From: a bacterium UBP10_UBA1149
GTDB lineage: Bacteria; Desulfobacterota; Binatia; UBA1149
Length of the DNA stretch: 11,363 nucleotides
NCBI GenBank assembly: GCA_002311335.1
Contig: DBZX01000015.1
Coordinates: 11,458-22,820, forward strand
Direction of reading: 5' to 3'
Under the pieces are notes generated by a model that searched no databases, was not told where the DNA came from, and saw only the letters and a list, made by a program, of their open reading frames with translations. The position numbers and the translations under genes were made by a program. How positions within the stretch are numbered: the first letter of the stretch is position 1; each line of letters begins with the position of its first letter. This document shows, piece by piece, positions 6,699 to 11,363 of the stretch.

Positions 6699-7529
6699 AT
6701 GGGGCGGATAGTAGCGGTAGCGAATCAGAAAGGTGGCGTGGGTAAAACCACGACTGCCGTCAACATGGCTGCTGCGCTGGCCCTGACCGGCCACCGTACG
6801 CTGCTCGTCGATCTTGATTCCCAGGGCAGCGCTTCAAGTGGGGTTGGAGCCAGCAGCAGTAGCGGGGTCACGGTCTACGACCTCCTCGTTAACGACACGC
6901 CGGCTTCATCGGCCCTGTGCACCACCGGGCTTGCCGAACTCGACGTTATTCCTGCTGATCGCAGCCTGGCGGGGGCCGAACTTGAACTTATCAGCGAAGA
7001 GGCCAGGGAGTACCGCCTGCGCGAAAAGCTCGAGGAAGTACGGTCTGGCTATGAATGCGTTCTTATAGACTGTCCTCCTTCGCTCGGGATGATTACCGTC
7101 AACGCGCTGTCGGCGGCTGACTCGGTGCTCATCCCACTGCAGTGCGAGTACTACGCGCTCGAGGGCCTGACTGGTCTGCTCGACACGGTGGAGCGCATAC
7201 GCCGCGCTTTCAACCCAGCGCTGGTGGTCGACGGCATACTGCTGACAATGTTTGATGGTCGCACCACGCTCAGCCGGCAGGTGGCCGAGCAGGTGAGGAA
7301 GCATTTTCAGAGCCTGGTGTTGAGCACCGTCATCCCGCGCAACGTGCGGATAAGTGAGAGCCCTTCGCACGGCTTGCCGGTGCTGTTGTACGACCCGGCG
7401 TCGAAGGGGGCCGAAGCCTACCGCGCGGCAGGTGAAGAATTGCTGACGAAAATATTAAAAACAAGCTCGTCGGAGAGTCGGGCAGGAGGTCACAGTGAGC
7501 AGGAGACAAGCACTGGGCAAAGGGCTTGA
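6699..7529 (+). CDS. parA: Chromosome partitioning ATPase ParA (Soj family)
   Basis: A 276-residue deviant-Walker-A ATPase that binds DNA non-specifically and, stimulated by ParB at parS, drives segregation of the origin region. From the ATG at 6699 the protein begins MGRIVAVANQ and runs into KGGVGKTT at 11-18, with signature Lys11. Further motifs are LLVDLDSQGSASSG (35-48; the usual form is DPQGNA), Walker B VLIDCPP (121-127), MFDGRTTLS (184-192) and the family stretch RNVRISESPSHGLPV (214-228). An in-frame ATG at 6618 would add 27 residues with no family likeness, so I reject it. The last ~25 residues are a Ser/Gln/Glu-rich tail whose final part overlaps the parB start. The family's usual size is about 255-265, so this tail explains the extra length. 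The ParA call is secure; the exact start is probable. Confidence 0.95.
   Translation: MGRIVAVANQKGGVGKTTTAVNMAAALALTGHRTLLVDLDSQGSASSGVGASSSSGVTVYDLLVNDTPASSALCTTGLAELDVIPADRSLAGAELELISEEAREYRLREKLEEVRSGYECVLIDCPPSLGMITVNALSAADSVLIPLQCEYYALEGLTGLLDTVERIRRAFNPALVVDGILLTMFDGRTTLSRQVAEQVRKHFQSLVLSTVIPRNVRISESPSHGLPVLLYDPASKGAEAYRAAGEELLTKILKTSSSESRAGGHSEQETSTGQRA
7484..7490 (+). promoter_or_regulatory. Strong Shine-Dalgarno AGGAGGT for parB, inside parA
   Basis: AGGAGGT lies within the parA coding region with 4 nt before the GTG at 7495. It is the strongest ribosome site seen in the window. It decides the GTG start of parB and suggests that parB can be initiated at a high rate independently of parA termination. 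Confidence 0.85.
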
Positions 7530-8445
7530 CGCGATATTCGGGGCGGCCACTGCCAATGAAGCCGAGCCCGAAGCCGCGTCGTCGGAGAGCTCTGCGCGGA
7601 CAGAAGTAAAGCCAGGGGCTGGTGGCCTGCCGACCTGGCCCAAGGGCCAGGGCCTGGTGGACGTCGAGCGCATCTGGGCGGGCCGCGGTCAGCCACGGCG
7701 CAACTTTGATGAGCAGCCGATGCGCGAGCTTGCGGATTCGATCAAGCAGAACGGTATCATACAGCCGCTGGTTGTTACTCGGAGCAAGGGTGGCTACGAA
7801 GTCATAGCCGGCGAACGCCGCCTGCGTGCGGCCACACTGGCTGGTCTGAAGCAGGTGCCGGTCATCGTGCGCGAAGAGGTTTCCGAGGCCGAGCTGGTCG
7901 AACTTGCGCTCGTTGAGAACATACAGAGGCAGGACCTCGCGCCCCTGGAAGAGGCTTCGGCCTATCGGCGACTGGTCAACGAGTATGGCTACACCCAGGA
8001 GGATGTCGCCAGGCGGGTGGGTAAGTCGCGTGCAAGCATTGCCAACTCGCTGCGCCTGATCGGCTTACCGGCGCCGGTCAAAGAACTGCTCGAGAGCTCG
8101 GAGTTGAGCGAGGGGCACGCCCGCGCGTTGCTCGCCCTGCCGACCGCCGCCCTGCAGATAAAGGCGGCAAAGAGCGTGTGCAAACGGGGTCTGTCGGTCA
8201 GGCAGACAGAGAAAGAAGTGCGCCGTATCACCGACGCCCAGGCTGACAGTGCCTCCGACGATGGAGGGCAGGCCGGCTCGAAGGACGGCCCTGCGGAGCT
8301 CGAAACAAGAGGACTGGAGGAGCAGCTCGGGCGTGCGCTGTCCACCCGCGTGCGGGTGCGTCGCAAGGGCAGGGGCGGTCGCGTGGAGATCGAGTTCTAC
8401 TCGGAAGAAGAACTCAGCGGGCTGGCCGATCGGCTGCTGTCCTGA
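7495..8445 (+). CDS. parB: Chromosome partitioning protein ParB (Spo0J family CTPase)
   Basis: A 316-residue ParB that binds parS and spreads as a CTP-dependent clamp, activating ParA. The GTG start gives the classic N-terminus with ALGKGLDAIFG (6-16), the ParA-stimulating peptide. A variable linker reaches ~50. The CTP-binding ParB domain follows, with GERRLRA (106-112) and ENIQRQDL (141-148). The helix-turn-helix is around 166-191 (YTQEDVARRVGKSRASIANSLRL). A second linker rich in Asp, Ser and Gly (~247-267) leads to a C-terminal dimerisation domain (268-316). The box before GERR usually reads NPxQPR; here it is AGRGQPRR (62-69), so QPR is kept but the Asn-Pro is lost. The start overlaps parA by 35 nt in another frame. 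Two perfect parS sites nearby match this protein's expected target. Confidence 0.96.
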   Translation: MSRRQALGKGLDAIFGAATANEAEPEAASSESSARTEVKPGAGGLPTWPKGQGLVDVERIWAGRGQPRRNFDEQPMRELADSIKQNGIIQPLVVTRSKGGYEVIAGERRLRAATLAGLKQVPVIVREEVSEAELVELALVENIQRQDLAPLEEASAYRRLVNEYGYTQEDVARRVGKSRASIANSLRLIGLPAPVKELLESSELSEGHARALLALPTAALQIKAAKSVCKRGLSVRQTEKEVRRITDAQADSASDDGGQAGSKDGPAELETRGLEEQLGRALSTRVRVRRKGRGGRVEIEFYSEEELSGLADRLLS

Positions 8446-8640
8446 CCCTGGCGGGTCTTCGCCCGGGAGCAGTTTTGACAAGCTCTTCGGGCGGTGTTAG
8501 CCAAGCAAGGTTGTGCCGCGAGGTTCCGGCGCGTTGGGCGCTGGAAGGGCCCGCTTTGATCTACAAACCGGTTATCGGCGTGGTTGCCTCCACTGCGCTG
8601 TGACCTTGACACAGGATCTTTTGACTGGACCGTTCGATAG
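8446..8640 (+). other. parB-atpF' intergenic region: transcription boundary
   Basis: A 195-nt gap with no credible gene. Just after parB is a weak 4-bp hairpin (CGGG at 8452-8455 with CCCG at 8462-8465) followed by TTTT at 8473-8476, at best a poor terminator. A much stronger hairpin is annotated separately at 8524-8546. Two exact TTGACA boxes occur at 8475-8480 and 8606-8611, but neither has a good -10 at 16-18 nt. An 8-bp palindrome AACCGGTT is at 8566-8573. In gammaproteobacteria atpI-atpB-atpE would stand in this position; they are absent. Confidence 0.7.
8524..8546 (+). other. Strong RNA hairpin between parB and atp genes
   Basis: TTCCGGCGC (8524-8532) pairs with GCGCTGGAA (8538-8546) around the 5-nt loop GTTGG: nine pairs, one of them a G-U wobble. 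Only a 3-T run (8555-8557) follows, so it is not a canonical intrinsic terminator. It could end the parAB transcript with help from Rho, protect an mRNA end, or be a 5' UTR element of the ATP synthase operon. Pairing was checked by hand; function is inference. Confidence 0.5.
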
Positions 8641-9069
8641 ATGAATTTCGAACTGCAAGCTCCCTTTATCATTCAGCTGGTAAGCTTTTTTGTACTCGCT
8701 TACCTGCTCAATCGCCTGTTGTTTGAGCCTTTCGGGCGCCTGCTCGAGGAGCGCGAACAGCGCACGGCCGGCGATCAGGACCTTGCCGCCAGCGGTCGCG
8801 AAGAAGCCCAGCGGATGAACGAGCGTTACGAGCAGGAGCTCAAGGCCAGCAGGGCCCAGGCCCAGGTGGCTGCCGAAGAAGTCAGGAGCCAGGCGCGCGT
8901 AGACGAGGCCGCGATCCTTGAGAAGGCCCGCGAAGAGGCCGCCAGCAACCTGGCCGTACTCAGGAAGGAAGTCTGGCAGAGCCGCGACGAAGCGCGCAGC
9001 AGCTTGAAGGCCCAATCAGAAGAGATGGCAGACGAGATGGTCAAGGCCGTCCTCGGTGGGCAATCGTGA
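8641..9069 (+). CDS. atpF': F-type ATP synthase subunit b' (peripheral stalk)
   Basis: A 142-residue protein with a single N-terminal membrane helix (about residues 8-27, FIIQLVSFFVLAYLLNRLLF), the EPFGRLLEER junction typical of b-type subunits, and a long charged coiled coil (~33-135). With b it forms the peripheral stalk that holds F1 delta-alpha against rotation. It is the first gene of the ATP synthase block; the order b'-b-delta-alpha and the GTGA overlap with atpF support assignment as b' (also called AtpX or AtpG'). The in-frame codon just before the ATG is TAG, so this ATG is the earliest possible start. No Shine-Dalgarno is visible in the 18 nt upstream, which is odd for the head of a highly expressed operon. 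Sequence conservation in b subunits is low, so identification leans on architecture and context. Confidence 0.9.
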   Translation: MNFELQAPFIIQLVSFFVLAYLLNRLLFEPFGRLLEEREQRTAGDQDLAASGREEAQRMNERYEQELKASRAQAQVAAEEVRSQARVDEAAILEKAREEAASNLAVLRKEVWQSRDEARSSLKAQSEEMADEMVKAVLGGQS

Positions 9070-9713
9070 CCGGAACCAGCGCAGCCCGGCTTGCCCGTCC
9101 CGCAGCTTTTTCGGCCGCCGCCACGCTGGTGGCAGTTTTCGCGGGCGCTGGTCTTGCACTGGCAGCCGGCGATGCCGGTCAAGCCAGCGAGCATCATCTC
9201 AGCAGTGGCGATTGGTTCAATTTTGGTGCTTCGGTATTCAACTTCTGCCTGTTCGTGTTCCTGTTCCACCGTTTCACCTCGGCGCCGCTGCGCGATTTCC
9301 TCGCCTCTCGTCGCAAGGAGCTCGTGGAAGCCATGTCGGCCGCCGCACGCGCAAAAGAAGAGGCCGAGCGCGTGCAGGCCGAGTACCAGGAAAAGCTGGC
9401 GGGTCTTGACCAGGCGCGCGAAGAACTGACGGCGGAGCTCAGGGCCATGGCCGAGGCCGACGGCAAGCGATTGCTCGTGGCCGCGCGTGAAGCTGCCGAG
9501 CGCATGCTTACTGAAGTCGGTCGCACCGCGCGAAGTGACTACGAGACAGCACGTTCCGAGTTGCGTGCCGAGGCCGCGCGGCTCGCTGCTGAGCTGGCCT
9601 CTACGACACTGGCCAGCAAACTCGGCGACAACGATCGCAGCCGCCTGATCGAAGAGTTTCTCAAAGAGGTATCGGCGGCCGAGAAGACTACCGGGGAGAA
9701 CAGCGTCCAGTGA
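9066..9713 (+). CDS. atpF: F-type ATP synthase subunit b with N-terminal signal-like leader
   Basis: A 215-residue peripheral-stalk subunit b. The GTG start overlaps the b' stop as GTGA (9066-9069). Residues 1-33 look like a cleavable signal peptide: arginines at 8 and 11, an Ala/Val/Leu core and an ALA motif at 31-33 followed by AGD. The true membrane helix follows at about 50-69 (WFNFGASVFNFCLFVFLFHRF), then APLRDFLASRRKEL and a coiled coil to ~200. The leader makes it about 50-60 residues longer than E. coli b. Leader-bearing b subunits are, as I recall, common in former Deltaproteobacteria, which supports the taxonomic guess. An alternative is that the leader stays as a second membrane segment. 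The end overlaps the atpH start by 4 nt. Confidence 0.92.
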   Translation: MTGTSAARLARPAAFSAAATLVAVFAGAGLALAAGDAGQASEHHLSSGDWFNFGASVFNFCLFVFLFHRFTSAPLRDFLASRRKELVEAMSAAARAKEEAERVQAEYQEKLAGLDQAREELTAELRAMAEADGKRLLVAAREAAERMLTEVGRTARSDYETARSELRAEAARLAAELASTTLASKLGDNDRSRLIEEFLKEVSAAEKTTGENSVQ

Positions 9714-10261
9714 TTTCGGGAGCCGCAGCACGGCGCTACGCCCGGGCCCTGTTTTCATTGGCCGGAGAAGAAAACCGGGTACAGGAAACCGGGCAGGACC
9801 TGGCGCAACTCGCCGATGGCCTGGGCCGGTTGGAAGGCGACCCGCTGGCCGCCGGCCGCATGGGCCTTGCCCAACGACAGCGAATTGCCGTCGCCATGGT
9901 GGCGGGTGCGGGCGAGGGTTCAACGATAGGGCGTTTCGTGAGGTTGCTCGCCAAAAAGGACAGGCTGGCCGAACTGCCGGCCATAGATGAGTGTTACCGT
10001 GCCATGGAGGACGAGGTCGAGGGTCGCGTAAGAATCGCGGTCAGGTCGGCCAGCGAACTTACGGCGGCCGAGCTCGATTCCATCGCACAGCGGTTTGCCG
10101 ATCTCGCGGGTGGTCGGACAGGTGGCACCGTGCTGCCCGAGCTCGAGGTTGATCCTGACCTGCTGGGCGGGATCGAAGTAGAAGTGCAGGGACGGGTATT
10201 TGACGGTAGCGTGCGCACGCGCTTGCGAAGGTTGGCCCGCAGCATGGGCGGGAACGGCTGA
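9710..10261 (+). CDS. atpH: F-type ATP synthase subunit delta
   Basis: A 183-residue delta subunit (OSCP homologue) that caps the F1 alpha-beta ring and joins it to the b/b' stalk. The GTG start overlaps the atpF stop as GTGA (9710-9713). The N-terminal helical domain opens with AARRYARALFSLA (6-18). FVRLLAKKDRLAELPAI (76-92) matches the family's FxxLLxxxxRLxxLPxI pattern. The C-terminal domain holds DPDLLGGIEVEVQGRVFDGSVRTRL (148-172), the diagnostic GGxxxxxGxxxxDxSxxxxL motif. Length is normal. No strong Shine-Dalgarno is visible, consistent with coupled translation from atpF. Confidence 0.95.
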   Translation: MISGAAARRYARALFSLAGEENRVQETGQDLAQLADGLGRLEGDPLAAGRMGLAQRQRIAVAMVAGAGEGSTIGRFVRLLAKKDRLAELPAIDECYRAMEDEVEGRVRIAVRSASELTAAELDSIAQRFADLAGGRTGGTVLPELEVDPDLLGGIEVEVQGRVFDGSVRTRLRRLARSMGGNG

Positions 10262-10303
10262 GTATCGTTGGCCGAGTACCCCGGAAGAAGAGCGAACGCA
10301 GAA

Positions 10304-10359
10304 ATGACGACTGAAAAAGACAACAGGGAAATCGGGCAACACGCCCCGAGGGAGAAGTG

Positions 10360-10360
<1 letters not shown>
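10304..10360 (+). CDS. Possible 18-residue leader ORF ahead of atpA
   Basis: In the 98-nt spacer between atpH and atpA, an ATG at 10304 opens MTTEKDNREIGQHAPREK and stops at TGA 10358-10360, sharing its last base with the atpA ATG (TGATG). This could couple atpA initiation to leader translation. Against it, no good Shine-Dalgarno is close to this ATG, and atpA has its own strong one inside the leader. I do not recognise the peptide; it may be chance. Confidence 0.3.
10349..10354 (+). promoter_or_regulatory. Shine-Dalgarno AGGGAG for atpA
   Basis: AGGGAG, within the purine run GAGGGAGAAG (10348-10357), ends 5 nt before the atpA ATG at 10360. It supports that start and an independent, high initiation rate for the alpha subunit, which is needed in three copies per complex. 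Confidence 0.8.

Positions 10361-11363
<1,003 letters not shown>

Noticed and set aside
8452..8476. Intrinsic terminator right after parB
   Set aside because: The stem is only 4 bp and the TTTT run is separated from it by seven bases; too weak to call.
8475..8503. Sigma-70 promoter from the TTGACA at 8475-8480
   Set aside because: The hexamer 17 nt downstream is TAGCCA, a poor -10, and a single matching hexamer is expected by chance.
8826..9923. 365-codon open frame on the minus strand opposite atpF', atpF and atpH
   Set aside because: It spans three well-supported, overlapping ATP synthase genes and shows no domain or sensible composition; a shadow frame.

Overview
The window is a contiguous, GC-rich, entirely plus-strand stretch of a bacterial chromosome. 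It carries the classic replication-origin-proximal housekeeping cluster followed by the start of an ATP synthase operon. In order: 3' part of yidC, khpB (jag), mnmE, mnmG, rsmG, an intergenic centromere with two perfect parS sites, parA, parB, a 195-nt gap with a strong hairpin, then atpF' (b'), atpF (b), atpH (delta) and the first two thirds of atpA (alpha), which runs off the right edge. I see no mobile element, CRISPR array, tRNA, rRNA or phage gene.

The organism looks like a GC-rich member of the former Deltaproteobacteria (Desulfobacterota, Myxococcota or a related uncultured lineage). This is an inference. It rests on paired b' and b subunits, a signal-peptide-like leader on b, and an F1/stalk gene block without subunits a and c, the arrangement I recall from Geobacter-type genomes. 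The overall order mnmE-mnmG-rsmG-parA-parB-atp is also close to gammaproteobacteria such as Pseudomonas, except that there atpI-atpB-atpE sit between parB and atpF. The isoleucine codon ATA is unusually frequent for such a GC-rich genome.

The genes fall into three blocks. Block 1 (1-6447), yidC-khpB-mnmE-mnmG-rsmG, has spacings of 7, 13, 20 and -4 nt and is probably one transcription unit. It covers membrane protein insertion, RNA binding, tRNA wobble-uridine modification (the MnmE-MnmG complex) and 16S rRNA G527 methylation. Block 2 (6448-8445) is a ParABS chromosome segregation cassette with its own centromere sites directly upstream of parA. ParB is a GTG-start gene overlapping parA by 35 nt behind a strong Shine-Dalgarno sequence. 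Block 3 (8641 onward) is the ATP synthase stalk and F1 operon, with GTGA stop/start overlaps linking b', b and delta, and a 98-nt spacer holding a possible 18-codon leader ORF before atpA.

I do not find a new multi-gene system here. The points most worth a second look are inside familiar genes: a KhpB whose KH GxxG loop and R3H histidine both appear altered while its linker has become a long RG/Q-rich, repeat-containing disordered segment; an MnmE with an eight-residue switch II insertion and Asp in place of the catalytic Glu; two parS palindromes flanking a decayed half-site; a conserved-looking hairpin between parB and atp; and the high ATA usage.
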